Positions 10,012 to 22,545 of a DNA stretch of 64,000 nucleotides are shown in pieces. The position numbers were made by a program, and so were the translations under genes. This stretch comes from Datura wrightii (taxonomy: Eukaryota; Streptophyta; Magnoliopsida; Solanales; Solanaceae), in contig JASDFA010000007.1 of assembly GCA_035772735.1 (NCBI GenBank), positions 82,979,501-83,043,500 on the forward strand, read 5' to 3'. Below the pieces are notes generated by a model. The model was not told where the DNA came from. It worked only from the letters and a program-made list of their open reading frames with translations, and did no database searches. The first letter of the stretch is position 1; every line of letters begins with the position of its first letter.

Positions 10012-12570
10012 TGTTAACACTCCAAAATTTTCCTAGACCAAACTTAGACCTTGCAAGAAAAATCCAAAAGAAACCAGAAAATTGTTGCCTCGAAATGACC
10101 TAGACAACGAGTCATAGTTAGCTCCAATGACTCATTATCTGGGTTGTGGTCAGCCCTGCCTTGGTCTTTCGGGAAGCAATGGGACATGTGACGACCCGTT
10201 GTGAGAAACAACAAGTCGTCCTATCACTAGTTGCATCCCCATTTTAGATTCCAGTGATCCCTTTTCTATGAACCCATGAGTCAACAATGAGTTGTCATGT
10301 GATACAACGACTCGTGGTGTGAGTCGTTAGTTGGGCTCCCACGTATGTCCTTCAGTGACAATGAGTGGCAACAACAACTCGTTGTCTCACAAAACGAGTC
10401 GTTGTCACCACCCATGGTGTCAATCTCAAGAATCCATTAGGATGTCCAGTGGACAGAATGAGAGGTTGACAACAACTCGTTGTCCCAACCAGCGAGCCGA
10501 TGTGTCGCCCGTTGGAGAGAGAGTCGAGTGTTTTTGTTCGATTTCTTGCCAGTGATCATGGGAGGTACCAGCAACCTATTGGTTCATCCAAAGAGTCATC
10601 ACTCTCGCTGCCCGTTCTAGTGAGCCAATAATCCAGGCCCGGAAGCAACGGCTGGTCCCAATGAGTCGTGGTCCCAACAACCGACTCGTTGAGTGACCCG
10701 TTGGTCCCTGTCGGCAGTTTTTGCAGATTTTCTCCTAGGGACATTTTTGTAACTTCCCACCTTTTAAATCCCTAAACTATATTTTTTTTGGTTATATTTA
10801 GGGAATTTAGAGGGGTAATCAGTGATATACTTCATTCATCTCATTCCCTTAGAAGTCATGTCATAAAACTTTCTCAGAAAAACACAGAGTAGAAGCTAGG
10901 GAAATCATCTTTCTTCTTATATTCTCAAGTGATTTTCTCCGGAATATCTTCACCAGGTATGTGGGAATTTAACTAGTGAATTGTGCTTACCTTGTGCCCC
11001 AAAATCCACCTAAATTTCTTATCAATTCTAGTCCATGAGTTTTTGAATGTGAATGAATTTTCAGCTAGATTTCATCTATATCATGTGGAATATTATTCAT
11101 GCTAATAGTAGTTATATTTCCACTATTTGGTGACTATGTTGATGCTTGTCCTTGTAAAATGAATTCTAGACCTACCTTTTGAATGCAGCAAATTAGAGTC
11201 TTGCAAATTGACTAGTTATTCATATTGCTAGATTTTATTAGTGTTGGGATTTCCAATATTGTTAATATCAGTTGATTTCCTCGATCAGTTAATGCTAGTC
11301 CAATTTCAGTCAGAAAACTAGCCTACTTAGTATTTTCAAAAATGTCAGCTAATCAGTTTGATTACAATCTTTTCTTAAGGTATCAGTGGTGCCTCCTCAG
11401 ATATCAATTATCAGATTTTAGTTGGTTTTTTAGATGGTTACGACGCTTCCAGATAAGAAGCTCTTGCTAGTCTTAGAACCACCTGCTTCCGTTTCAATAT
11501 GTTCTTTAGACGGTCACGGTGCTTCTAAATAAGCAACGCTAGACAGTCTTAGAACACCAGTTAAAGAATCCGATCAAATATGACTCTCAGGGTACTTCAG
11601 AATAGGTATCCCTGACTTAGTCTTGGCTATCAGCTTAGTAGTCTGGCTAGGACAATCCATTGGGAGTAGGACTTAGCACCGAGTAGATCGGGATTCCAAC
11701 ACACCCAGGTTCCTAGAACTACGTCGTCACTGTAGGTTATTTTATTGGTCTTATGGCCCCAGACTTATCATCACCTAGTTCGTGCCTTTATACCCTGGAA
11801 AGTTATATTAGGTCCTATCGATTGGGCATATACATCGAACTCCACATTTACATCACGGGGTTATATGTCAGTTATAGACTCTCACACTAGTCAGTACAGT
11901 TTCAATTTAACTTAGCTCAGTACAATTTCAGTTCCACTTAGTTTAGTTCAGCTCAGTACAATTAGCCTAGATCAGTATCTCAGAGTCAAGGCATGTTTTT
12001 GACGATCAGCTAGAGTCATTATTGACCATATCAGTTATATATTCAGTTGTTCAGTTTTCAATATTTCGTTGGTCAATTCATGTCATTTCAGCTTAGTTAT
12101 TTATTTCTACATGTTTATATTATCTCACACTTACTCAGTACATTCCAAGTACTGACGCATACCGTTTATGCTATATTTTATCATGATACAACCACAAGTT
12201 CTCAACCTCAGCACCGTTAGACGATTTCCTTCCTGTGATATCAGCAGCTACAGTTGGTGATTCCTCAACTTTCAATGATGATATTTATTATTCAGTTATT
12301 TCTTTCAGTTATACTTTAGAGTTAGCTGGGGGCTTGTCCCAGCAACTCATCATTTCTAGATGGCTTTCAAACATAGACTTAGACACTCAGTATTTTTTTT
12401 CAGTTGTATGAATTTTTATCAGATTAGCTTTCTTAAATGAGTTTATTAGTTAAAGCTTCCGCATATGTTTACTCAGACTTCCAGTGTTATGATAGACCAT
12501 GGGCTGGCTTAGGGTGACTCGTGACTCCAAATAGCGTTTCTTGTCCAGGTTGTAGACTCGGGTTGTGACA
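10012..12570 (+). repeat. LTR b of the B chain (2559 bp)
   Basis: It begins TGTTAACACTCC after a polypurine tract and ends GGTTGTGACA before a primer site, so it joins units 1 and 2. The first 700 bp are packed with near-palindromes built on ACGAGTCGT/CAACGACTCGTTG (10100-10710). The distal part carries a conserved AGTACATTCCAAGTACT block at 12138-12154. Compared by eye with LTR c over the first 150 bp, roughly one base in seven differs, so the array is old. There is no coding sequence. Confidence 0.9.
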
Positions 12571-12794
12571 AAACATGGTATTGGAGCACTAGGTTTAGAG
12601 TAGAGTCCTAGGTTGTCTGAAAGCCACAACAAGTAGAGTCCTTAACAAGGGTGTGAAGCACGCCACACTTATGATGGGGAGGCTATGAGACGTTATTAGG
12701 AAAACTCCCTTTTGTTCATACTCCTTATCGTGCTTTGAAGTTCAATTCTAGAAATGTTCTCTTAACTTGTGTTGTATTTTGTTTCAGTGAAACT
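12571..12794 (+). other. B unit 2: decayed primer site and leader
   Basis: The LTR is followed within a few bases by TGGTATTGGAGCAC, a decayed copy of the initiator-Met primer site TGGTATCAGAGC. The leader is about 200 bp and contains GGGTGTGAAGCACGCCACAC, a block also found in the leaders of unit 3 and elements C and F. No open frame is present before the gag ATG. Confidence 0.8.
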
Positions 12795-13945
12795 ATGCCT
12801 CCAAGATGCAGAAATGGAATAAGGGCTAGCAACACTAACCTACCTACCCCACTAGCTCTATCAGCCCCTCAGGATGACCAAGTGTCCACATCAGAATTTA
12901 GAGCGGCAATTCAGCTGCTGGCTTAGACACTAACAAACCAATGAACTAGCAAGTGGTTCCAGCTAACACAAATGGGTCCATAGCAGCTGCCAGAGTTCGG
13001 GACTACCCAAATGGACCCTCCAACCTTTTATGGATACAAGGTGGGAGAGGACCCACATATGTTCATGGATGAGGTAAGGATGATCACCTGGATTATAGGT
13101 GTTAGTTTCGCTGAGAGTGCTGATCTTGCTGCCTACCAGTTGAAAGGGGTGGCACAGATCTGGTACAATTAGTTGAAAGAAGGGAGACCAACAGGGAAAG
13201 AACAGGTGATGTAGGAAGAGTTCACCACAGCATTCTTAGACAGATTCTTCTCCCGGGAGTTAAGGGAGGCTAAGGCTGCGCAGTTCATGAATTTGAAGTT
13301 GGGCAACAGGACAGTGGAGGAATATGCATTAGAATTCATGTGGTTGTCAAGATATACTCCAGAGATGGTAGTCGAGCCATGGGCTCACATGCTTAAGTTC
13401 ATCAATGGAGTATCATACCTGGTCCTTAAGGAGTGAAGGACTGTGATGCTCATACAAGACATTGACCTCTCCAACCTCATTATTCATGCCCAGCAAATTG
13501 AGGCAGAAAAGTTGAAATACATGAAACGATAAAATAAGTAGGCTAGAATTAGTCAATCAGATTATGGCCACCATAGGTCTAGTAGTAGTAGCCGCTCAAA
13601 GCAGCAGCAGTAGCAGCAGAGGGCTCTAACACACACTTCAGCCAACACCCCTACTTTTCGATCCTGCAATGATCACAACGGTGGAGCATCTGGCTTTGAG
13701 TCCCAGAGTCACAACATCAGTAACCGTTTTCCAAGTTGCCCTAAGTATGGAAAGAACCATCTAGGGGAACGCCTTCAGCGCAAAGAGGGTTGCTCTGGGT
13801 GTGGACAGCTAGGTCACTGGCTCAGAGAATGTCCGTCAGCAGGATGAGAGAGATCACAGTCTTGCACTTCAGAAATGCCAGCTAGCCGACCATCCCAGCA
13901 AACCAACACTTCAGGTATGAATGGTGGTCGACACTAAAACCACTA
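12795..13945 (+). pseudogene. B unit 2: gag, decayed
   Basis: The ATG at 12795 starts MPPRCRNG..., the same start as unit 3. Stops and frameshifts appear from about 12925 on. Recognisable gag blocks include AYQLKGVAQIWYN, FFSRELREAKAAQF and LKFINGVSYLVLKE. A CCHC zinc knuckle (CSGCGQLGHWLREC, 13791-13832) is still intact in residues and spacing. It would bind element RNA if the frame were open; here it cannot be made as one protein. Confidence 0.85.
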
Positions 13946-14343
13946 TTATGCTTTGTCCTCTTGTCAGGATCAAGAGAGCCACCTGATGTGGTCACAGGTA
14001 TATTACATCTTTTCCACTTGGATGTGTATGCTCTACTAGATCCAGGAGCCACACTATCATTCGTGACTCCCTATGTAGCTGTCCAATTTGAAATCGATCC
14101 AGAAGTCCTCTCAAACAATTCTCAGTCTCTACGTCAGTTGGTGAGTCAGTTAGAGCCAACCGGGTATATAGAAACTGCCTAGTCTCAGTAGTGAATAAGG
14201 TTATTCTAGCTGATCTAGTAGAGTTAGATATGACCGATTTCGATATCATTCTTTGCATGGATTGGTTACATTGAGGTTACGCCTCAGTTAACTAAAAAAC
14301 TAGAGTCGTCAGATTTCAGTTCCCAAATGAGCCAGTTTTATAG
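13946..14343 (+). pseudogene. B unit 2: aspartic protease, decayed
   Basis: The frame reads VVTGILHLFHLDVYALLDPGATLSFV with the active site written DPG near 14038. A frameshift near 14120 leads to a premature end at 14182. The later strand DFDIILCMDWL contains a Gly to Cys change, and stops follow. It is followed directly by RT. Confidence 0.82.
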
Positions 14344-15400
14344 TGGATGGGCAGTAGTTTAGCATCTAAGGGTTGGTTTATTTCCTACCTTAAGGCAAGG
14401 AAACTCATTTCTAAAGGGTTCATTTATCACATAGTTTGGGTCAAAGATTGTAGCTCTGAGACCCTAACTATCCAGTCAGTTCTAGTTGTCAGTGAGTTTC
14501 CTAATATGTTCCCCAAAGATCTTCTCAGAGTCCCTCAAGAGCAGGAAGTAGACTTCGGCATAGACCTTCTTCAAAAAACTCAGCCCATCTCCATCCCTAC
14601 TTACAGAATGGCTCCAGTTAATCTTAAGGAGTTGAAGGAGCAGCTAAAAGACCTTTTTGATAAAGGTTTCATCAGGCCCAACATCTCTTTGTGGGGTGCT
14701 CCAGTTTTGTTCGTGCAAAATAAAGATGGTACTCTTAGAATGTGTATCGATTACCTTAAACTGAACAAAATCACAGTTAAGAATAGGTATCCCCTACCCA
14801 AGATTGATAACTTATTCGATCAGCTTTAGAGAGCCAGTTGTTTCTCCAAGGTAGATCTAAGGTCGGGATACCATCAACTTAGAGTCAGATAATGTGACAT
14901 ACCAAAAACAATGTTCGAAACTCGGTATGGTCACTATGAATTCGTGGTTATAGCCTTTGAACTAACTAATGCCCCCCCAACTTTCATGGACCAAATGAAT
15001 AGGGTTTTCAAGAAATATATAGACATGTTTATCATTGTATTCATTGATGAAATTCTTGTATACTCCAGAAACAAGGAAGAACATGCTAACCATCTGAAGA
15101 TAGTGCTACAGACGCTCAGAGATCGCCAGTTTCACTAAATTCAGCAAATGTGAATTCGGTTGAAGTCTGTGACTTTCCTTAGTCACATGGTCTTTGGTGA
15201 GGGTATTTAGGTAGATCCTCATAAGATAGCAGCGGTCAAAGACTAGCCCAGACCTACTTCCCCAACTGAAATCAGAAGTTTCTTGGGTCTAGCCTATTAT
15301 AATTGACATTTTCTAAAAGGATTTTCCTCTATTGCATCTTCTCTGACTAGGTTGACTTAGAAAAAGGTGAACTTTTCAGTGGTTAAATGTGTGTGGGAAG
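14344..15400 (+). pseudogene. B unit 2: reverse transcriptase, decayed
   Basis: An open stretch at 14347-14829 covers the linker and RT fingers (VDFGIDLLQ...SLWGAPVLFVQNKDGTLRMCIDY). A stop at 14827-14829 precedes palm sequence at 14911-15138. The catalytic motif reads FIDE at 15040-15051 instead of FIDD, so the second catalytic Asp is lost. The connection domain has a one-base deletion near 15160 and stops near 15208 and 15303, shared with the other units. The segment 14551-14825 is nearly identical to unit 3. Confidence 0.88.
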
Positions 15401-15950
15401 AGTTTCTAGGAGTTGAAGACTCTACTCACTATCGCTTTGATATTAACCTTTCTGGAAGAAATAGATGGGTTCGTAGTATATTATGATGCTTCCAGAGTGG
15501 GACTCTATTGCATTCTAATGCAGCATGGTAAGGTGATCGCTTACGCCTTCAGACAGCTCAAGGTTCACAAAAAGAACTATCCAACTCATGACCTTGAGTT
15601 GGCAACAGTGGTGTTTGCATTGAAAATATGGAGGTATTACCTTTATGGGGCTCATCTGGATATTTTCACCAATCATAAGACCTTCAGTATGTGTTCAGTT
15701 AGAAAGATTTGAATCTTCAGCCGAGAAGGTGGTCGGAGCTATTGAAGTATTATGAAATGAGTGTGCTATACCACCCAGGCAAGTCCAACGGGGTGGCTGA
15801 TGCCCTAAGTAGGATGTCCATAGGGTGCGTAGCTCATGTGGAAGAGAGCAAAAAAGAACTGGCAAAGGATATTCACAGGTTAGCTCAGTTGGGAGTGCAG
15901 TTGGTTGATTCAACTGAGGGTGGAGTAGTAATGTAAAGTGGATCGGATTC
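15401..15950 (+). pseudogene. B unit 2: RNase H, decayed
   Basis: The frame at 15413-15712 reads ILTFLEEIDGFVVYYDASRVGLYCILMQ... through AYAFRQLKVHKKNYPTHDLEL. It ends in the shared frameshift and TAG near 15685-15712. The sequence then continues as YYEMSVLYHPGKSNGVADALSRMS at 15740-15820. The RNase H core residues can be followed, but the two halves lie in different frames. Confidence 0.83.
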
Positions 15951-16922
15951 CTCGTTAGTTGTTGAAGCTATGTCAAGGCAGGATGAAGAACCCATACTGC
16001 TTAAGCTGAAAGAAGAAGTTCTCAGAAAAGAAGTGGAGGCTTTCTCCAAAGGCGGAGATGGTGTGCTCCGTCACCAGGGCTAACTATGTGTACCGGATGT
16101 AGGAGACTTGAGACAACAGATCCTGATAGAAGCATACAATTCCAAATATTCTATTCACCCTGGTGCACTACGATGTACCGTGATCTACGGGATATTTACT
16201 GGTTGAACGTCATGAAAAGAGACATAACAGAATTTGTGGCTAAGTACCCGAATTCCTAGCAGGTTAAGATGGAACGTCAGAGACTGGGAGGTATGACTCA
16301 AGATATCAGCATACCCATATGGAAGTGGGAAGAAGTGAATATGGACTTTATTACAAGCCTACATTGTACTCACCGACAACACGACTTAATTTGGGTGATA
16401 GTAGACCAAATGACCAAGTCAGCACATTTCCTCCCAGTTAAAACTATAGACTTAACTGAGGATTATGCTAGGCTATACATCCGGGAGCTAGTCATACTGC
16501 ATGGGGTGCCCTTGTCCATCATCTAAGATAGAGGTACCCAGTTCACCTCGCATATCTTGAAGTCATTACAGAAAGGACTCGATACGCAAGTCAAATTCAG
16601 CACAACTATTCACCCTCAAATAGATGGACAAGCTGAGCAAACTATCAGACCTTATAATATATACTGAGAGCTTGAGTGATTGATTTAAAGGGTAGTTGGG
16701 ATGATCACTTTCCTCTCATCAAGTTTGCATAGAGCAACAGCTATCACTCCGATATTTACATGGCCCCATTTGAGGCATTATTTATATGGTATGAGGTGTA
16801 AATCTCCTATAGGGTGGTTTGAGGTTGATGAAGCTACCTTGATAGGGCCAGACTTAGTTTATGAAGCTATGAAGAAGGTGCAACTTACCAGAGAGAGGTT
16901 GAAAATAGCTCAAAGTCGACAG
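15951..16922 (+). pseudogene. B unit 2: integrase, C-terminus and chromodomain deleted
   Basis: Linker sequence (LLKLKEEVLRKEVEAF) leads into a damaged HHCC zone at 16130-16260. The core at 16269-16526 reads NMDFITSLHCTHRQHDLIW...VDQMTKSAHFLPVKTIDL, with a stop replacing part of the second Asp motif near 16526. At 16920-16922 the sequence jumps from the integrase helix region directly to the 3' untranslated region. Compared with unit 1, 475 bp are missing, including the whole chromodomain. Confidence 0.85.
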
Positions 16923-17162
16923 GCATCAGGTATTAATATCCTTCTCAATACTCTGTTCAGTTCCGTACTTATCAACTCTATTCTGATTTTGAATGTGCAT
17001 TCTAGTTGCATCAACTCTGTTAGTATGGTTAAGTCAGTTTAGAGTCAGTCATTCCTTCAGAAATCAGTTAATAGTCTCAGTCTGGGAATTTGCAGCTCTT
17101 TTCCAAGTTTTCCAACAGTTTTAGCCTTCATTCGAGGACGAAGGATCCCAAGGGGGAGATAT
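16923..17162 (+). other. B unit 2: 3' untranslated region and polypurine tract
   Basis: This non-coding stretch aligns with 9773-10011. It ends in CCCAAGGGGGAGATAT immediately before LTR c. The polypurine tract is unchanged from unit 1. Confidence 0.85.
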
Positions 17163-19710
17163 TGTTAACACTTCAAAATTTTTCTATACCAAACTCAGAC
17201 CTTGCAAGAAAAATCCATAAGAAACCAGAAAGTTTTATCCTCAAAATGACCGAGACAATGAGTCGTGGTTAGCTCCAACAAATCGTTGTCTAGGTTGTGG
17301 TCAGCCCTGTCTTGGACTTTTGGGAACCAACCGGACATGGGACGACCTATTGTGAGAAACAACAACTCGTCCTGTGAGTCGTTGCATCCCCAGTTTAGAT
17401 TCCAGTGATCCCTTTTCTAAAAGCCATGAGTCAACCAACGAGTTCTCATGTGATACAACGACTCATGGTTTGAGTCCTTGTTGGGCTCCCAGGTATCTCC
17501 TTCTCTGACAACGAGTAGCAACAACGACTTGTTGTCTCACACAACAAGTCGTTGTCACCACCCATGGTGTCAAGATCAAGAATCCTTCAAAATTTCCAAT
17601 GGACAGAATGAGACGTTGACAATAATTCGTTGTCCCAGTCAACGAGTCGATATGTTACCCACTGGAGAGAGGGTCCAGTGTTTTTGTTCGATTTCTTTCC
17701 AGTGATCATGCAAGGTATCAACGACCCGTTGCTTCATCCAACGACTCATGGTCACTCTCATTGCCTGTTCTAGTGAGCCAATAATCTAGGCCCGGGAGCA
17801 ACAGATGGTCCCAACTAGTACTGGTCTCAACCAACAACTCGTTGAGTGACCTGTTTGTCCCTGTCAGCAGTTTTTCTAGATTATCTCCTAGGGATATTTT
17901 TGTAACTTCCCACCTTTTTAATCCCTAAACTACATCGTTTCTGGTTATAGTCAGGGAATTTAGAGGGGTAATTGATGATATACTTCATTCCTCTCATTCC
18001 CTTAGAAGTCATATCGTAAAGGTTTCTCAGAAAAAATTAGAGTAGAAGCTAGGGCAATCATCTTTCTTCTTAGATTCACAAGTAATTTTCTCCGGGATTT
18101 CTTCACCAGGTATGTGGGAATTTAACAAGGGAATTTTCCTTCCCTTGTGCCCCGAAATCCACCTAAATTTCTTATCAGTTCTAGGACCTAAGGTTTTCAA
18201 TGTGAATGAATTTTCAGCCAGATTTCATCTATATCATATGGATATTATTCATTCTAATTGTAGTTATATTTCCCCTATTTTGTGAGTATGTTGATGCTTG
18301 TTCTTGTAAAATGCATTCTAACCCTAACGTTTGAATGCAACAAATTAGAGTCTTGCAAATTGACTAGTTATTCGTATTGCTAGATTCTATCAGTGTCGGG
18401 ATTTCCAATAGTGTTAATATCAGTTGATTTCCTCAGTTAGTTCATGCTAGTCCAGTTTTAGTTAGGATACTAGCCTACTTAGTATTTTCAGAAATGTCGG
18501 CTAATTAGTTTTATTACAGTATTTTCTTGAGGTATCAGTGGTGCCTCCCAGTTATCAATTACTAGACTCAGATATCAGTTATCAGAGTTTAGTTGGTTCT
18601 TTAGGCAGTTACGAGGCTTCAAGATCCGCAGCTCTTACTAGTCTTAGAACCACCTGCTTCTATTTTAATTTGTTCTTTAGACAGTTACGATACTTTCAAA
18701 TAAGTAGCACGGGCCAGTCTTAGAACACCAGTTACAGAATCCGATCCAATAAGACTCTCAAGGTACTTCAAAATAGGTATCCTTGACTTAGTCTTGGCTA
18801 TCAGCTTAGTAGTCAGACTAGGACAATCCAGTGGGAGTAGGACTTAGCACCGAGTGGACTGGGGTTCCAGCACACCCAGGTTCCCAAAACTACATCACCA
18901 CCGTAGCTTATTTTATTGGCCTTATGAACCCTGACTTATGATCACCCAGTTCTTGCATACCCTAGCAAAGTATTTTTGGTTCTATCGATGGGTCATATAC
19001 ATCGAACTCCACATTAGCTCACGGGGTTATATGTCTGTTATAGACTCTCCCCCTAGTCAGTACAGTTTTAATTTTACTGAGCTCAGTATCAGTTTTACTC
19101 AGTTCAGTTCAGCTCAGTACAGTTACCCCAGATCAATATCTCGAACTCAGGGCATGTTTATGACGATTAGCCAGGGTCATTATTGACCATATTAGTTATA
19201 TATTACGTTGTTCAATTTTCAATATTTTAGTTGGTCAATTCATGTCATTTCAGCTTATATTATCTCTCACTTACTCAGTACATTCCAAGTACTGACGCAT
19301 ACCGTTTATGCTATATTTTATCATGATACAACCACAAGTTCTCAGCCTCAGCACCGTTAGATGATTTCCTTCCTGTGATATCAGCAGCTACAGTTGGTGG
19401 TTCCTCAACTTTCAAGGATGATATTTATTATTCAGTTATTTCTTTTAGTTATACTTTAGAGTTAGCTGGGGAATTGTCCCAGCAACTCATCATTTCTAGA
19501 TGGCTTTCAAACATAGACTTAGACACTCAGTACTATTTTTTAGTTGTACGAATTTTTATCAGATAAGCTTTCTTAAATGAGTTTATTATTTAAAGCTTCC
19601 GCATATGTTTAATCAGAGTACCAGTGTTATGATAGACCATGGGCTGGCCTAAGGTTACTTGTGACTCCAACTACCGTGTCTCGTCCAGGGTATAGACTCA
19701 GGTCATGACT
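17163..19710 (+). repeat. LTR c of the B chain (about 2548 bp)
   Basis: It begins TGTTAACACTTC and ends CATGACT, where the final A of the usual TGACA has become T. It is flanked by a polypurine tract and a badly decayed primer site, so it joins units 2 and 3. It carries the same near-palindrome cluster (17255-17850) and the AGTACATTCCAAGTACT block at 19278-19294. There is no coding content. Confidence 0.9.
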
Positions 19711-19932
19711 AACTCGATATTGTAGCACTAGGTCATAGTAGAGTTCTCGGATGTCTGAAAGCTGCATCAAGTAGAGTCCTTTTCAAGGGTGTGAAGCGCG
19801 CCACACTTATGACAGGTAGGCTATGAGACGTTATTAGGAAAACTCACTTTTGTTCATACTCCTTATCGTGCTTTGAAGTTCAATTCCAGAAACATTCTCT
19901 TAACTTGTGCTCTATTTTGTTTCAGTGAAACT
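19711..19932 (+). other. B unit 3: decayed primer site and leader
   Basis: The primer site reads CGATATTGTAGCAC where TGGTATCAGAGCAC is expected. The leader keeps the block GGGTGTGAAGCGCGCCACAC near 19788-19807. Otherwise nothing is recognised before the gag ATG. Confidence 0.78.
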
Positions 19933-21080
19933 ATGCCTCCAAGATGCAAAAATGGAAGAAAGGCGAGCAACGCTAACCGACCTACCCCACCAGCTCCAAC
20001 AGCCACTCGGGATGACCAAGTGTCCACAGCGGAATTCAGAGCGACAATTAAGCTACTGGCTAAGATTGTAACAAACCAAGTGAACCAGCAAGTGGTTCCA
20101 GTAAACACAAATGGGTCCGCAGTAGCTGCTAAAGTTCGGGACTTCACCCGAATGAACCCTCCAACCTTTTATTGATCCAAGGTGGGAGAGGACCCACAGA
20201 TGTTCATGGATGAGGTAAGGAAGATCACCTGGATTATGGGTGTTAGTTTCACTGAGGGTGCTGATATGGCTGCCTACAAGTTGAAAGGGGTGGCACAGAT
20301 CTGGTACGATTAGTGGAAAGAAGGGAGACCAGCAGGTGAAGAACCGGTGGAATGGGAAAAGTTCACCACAGCATTCTTAGATAGGTTCTTCTCTCGGGAG
20401 TTAAGGGAGGCTATGGTTGTAGAGTTCTTAAATTTGAAGCTGGGCAATAGGACAGTTTAGGAATATGCATTGGAATTCATACGGTTATCATGATATCCTC
20501 CAGAGATGGTAGTCGAGCCAAGGGCCCGCATGCTTAAGTTCATCAATAGAGTGTCAAACCTGGTCCATAAAGAGTGCCGGACTGTGATGCTCATAAAATA
20601 CATTAACCTCTCCAGCCTCATCGTTCATTCCCAGCAAATTGAGGCAGAAAAGCTGAAATACATGAAATGGTAGAATAAGTAGGCTAGAATTGGTTAATTA
20701 GATTATGGCCACCAGAGGTCTAGCGGTAGTAGCCGCCCATAGTAGTAGCAGTAGTAGAAGAGGGATCCAACACACACTTCAGCTGGCGCCCCAACTTTTA
20801 TATCCCTCAAGGATCAGAAGGGTGGAGCATCTGGCTCTCACTCCCAGAGTCACAACATCAGTAACCGTTATCCAACTTGCCCTACGTATGGAAAGAACCA
20901 TCTAGGGGAATGCCTTCAGTGCAAATAGGGTTTCTTTGGGTGTGGACAGCTAGGTCACCGGCTCATGGAATTTCCTTCTATAAGATGAGGGAGATCACAG
21001 TCTACCACTTCAGCAGCGCCAGCTGGCTAACCAGCCCAGCAGACCAACACTTCAGGTATGTATGGTGGTTAGCGCCAAAA
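19933..21080 (+). pseudogene. B unit 3: gag, decayed
   Basis: The ATG at 19933 starts MPPRCKNGRKASN and the frame is open to 20175. The same frame then continues with stops: KVGEDPQMFMDEVRKITWI, YKLKGVAQIWYD, FFSRELREAM, VEFLNLKLGN. The zinc knuckle near 20930-20985 is damaged: the first Cys pair reads FFGCG and the last Cys is lost (EFPS). A run of AGTAGTAGCAGTAG near 20735-20760 codes a serine-rich stretch in one frame. It is non-functional. Confidence 0.85.
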
Positions 21081-21485
21081 CCGCTATTATGCTTTGTTCT
21101 CTAGTCAGGATCAGGAGATCCACTTGACGTGGTCACGGGTATGTTACATCTCTTCCACCTAGATGTGTATGCCTTACTAGATTCAGGAGCCACACTATCA
21201 TTGGTGACTCCCTATATAGCTGTCCAGTTTGAAATTAATCCGCAAGTCCTCTCAAAACCATTCTCAGTCTCTACCCCAGTTGGTGAGTCAGTTAGAGCCA
21301 GCCGGGTATATAAAAACTGCCTAGTCTTAGTATTGAATAAGGTCATTCCAGCTGATCTAGTAGAGTTAGACATGATCAATTTTGATCTCATTCTTGGCAT
21401 GGATTGGTTACACTGCGGTTATGCCTCAGTCGACTGCAGAGATAGAGTCGTCAGATTTCAGTTCCCAAATGAGCCAGTTTTATAG
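21081..21485 (+). pseudogene. B unit 3: aspartic protease
   Basis: An open block at 21129-21485 encodes a nearly complete retropepsin-like domain: VTGMLHLFHLDVYALLDSGA with catalytic DSG, then the flap region and the second core strand DLILGMDWLHCGYASVD. Unlike unit 2 and element A, the active site is the canonical DSG. It is cut off from gag by upstream stops and followed by TAG, so it is not expected to be made. Confidence 0.86.
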
Positions 21486-22545
21486 TGGATGGGCAGTAGT
21501 TCAACGTCTAAGGGTTGGTTTATTTCCTACCTTAAGGAAAGGAAACTCATTTCTAAAGGGGCATCTATCACTTCGTTCGGGTCAAAGATTTAGACATTGA
21601 TACCCTAACTATCCATTCACTTCTAATTGTCAGCGAGTTTCCTGACGTGTTCACTAAAGATCTTCCCAGAGTCCCTCAGGAGCAGGAAATAGACTTCGGC
21701 ATAGACCTTCTTCAAAAAACTCAGCCCATCTCCATCCCTACTTACAGAATGGCTCCAGTTAATCTTAAGGAGTTGAAGGAGCAGCTAAAAGACCTTTTTG
21801 ATAAAGGTTTCATCAGGCCCAACATCTCTTTGTGGGGTGCTCCAGTTTTGTTCGTGCAAAATAAAGATGGTACTCTTAGAATGTGTATCGATTACCGTAA
21901 ACTGAACAAAATCACAGTTAAGAATAGGTATCCCCTACCCAAGATTGATGACTTGTTCGATCAGCTTCAGGGAGCCAGTTGTTTCTCCAAGGTAGATCTA
22001 AGGATGGGGTATCATCAGCTTAGAGTTAGAGAATGTGACATATCGAAAACATTGTTCGGAACTCGGTATGGTCACTATGAATTCGTGGTTATGTCCTTCA
22101 GACTAAATAATGCCCCCGCAACTTTCATGGACCTTATGAATAGGGTTTTCAAGCAATATCTATACATGTTCATCATTGTATTCATTGATGACATTCTGGT
22201 ATACTCTAGAAAGTAGGAGGAACATGTTAACCATCTGAGGATAGTGATACAGACGCTCAGAGACCGCCAGTTGTTCACTAAATTTAGCAAATGTGAATTC
22301 TGTTGAAGTCTATGACTTTCCTTGGTTGCGTGGTCTTGGGTGAGGACATTTAGGTAGATCTTCAAAATATAGCAGCGGTCAAAAACTGGCCCAAACATAC
22401 TTCCCCAATCAAAATCAGAAGTTTCTTGGGTCTAGCTTGTTATAATTGACGTTTTGTAGAAGGATTGTCCTCTATTACATCTTCTCTGACTAGGTTGACT
22501 CAGAAAAAGGTAAAGTTTTCAGTGGTCAGATGTGTTTGAGAATAG
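21486..22545 (+). pseudogene. B unit 3: reverse transcriptase, decayed
   Basis: The block 21647-22216 (189 codons) covers most of the fingers and palm and keeps FIDDILVYS with both catalytic Asp residues near 22183-22194. A TAG follows at 22214-22216. The connection domain then has the shared one-base deletion (near 22302), the shared TAG (near 22350) and the shared TGA (near 22447). It is the best preserved RT block of the chain but lacks a usable continuation. Confidence 0.87.

Noticed and set aside
12450..12632. Chance frame across the LTR b end and primer site on the minus strand
   Set aside because: It crosses the LTR border of a plus-strand element and has no homologue in the other LTRs at this position.
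14551..14825. Purifying selection as the cause of the near-identical RT stretch
   Set aside because: Both units carry stops and shifts on each side, and identity extends to silent positions, so conversion is the better explanation, though not proven.
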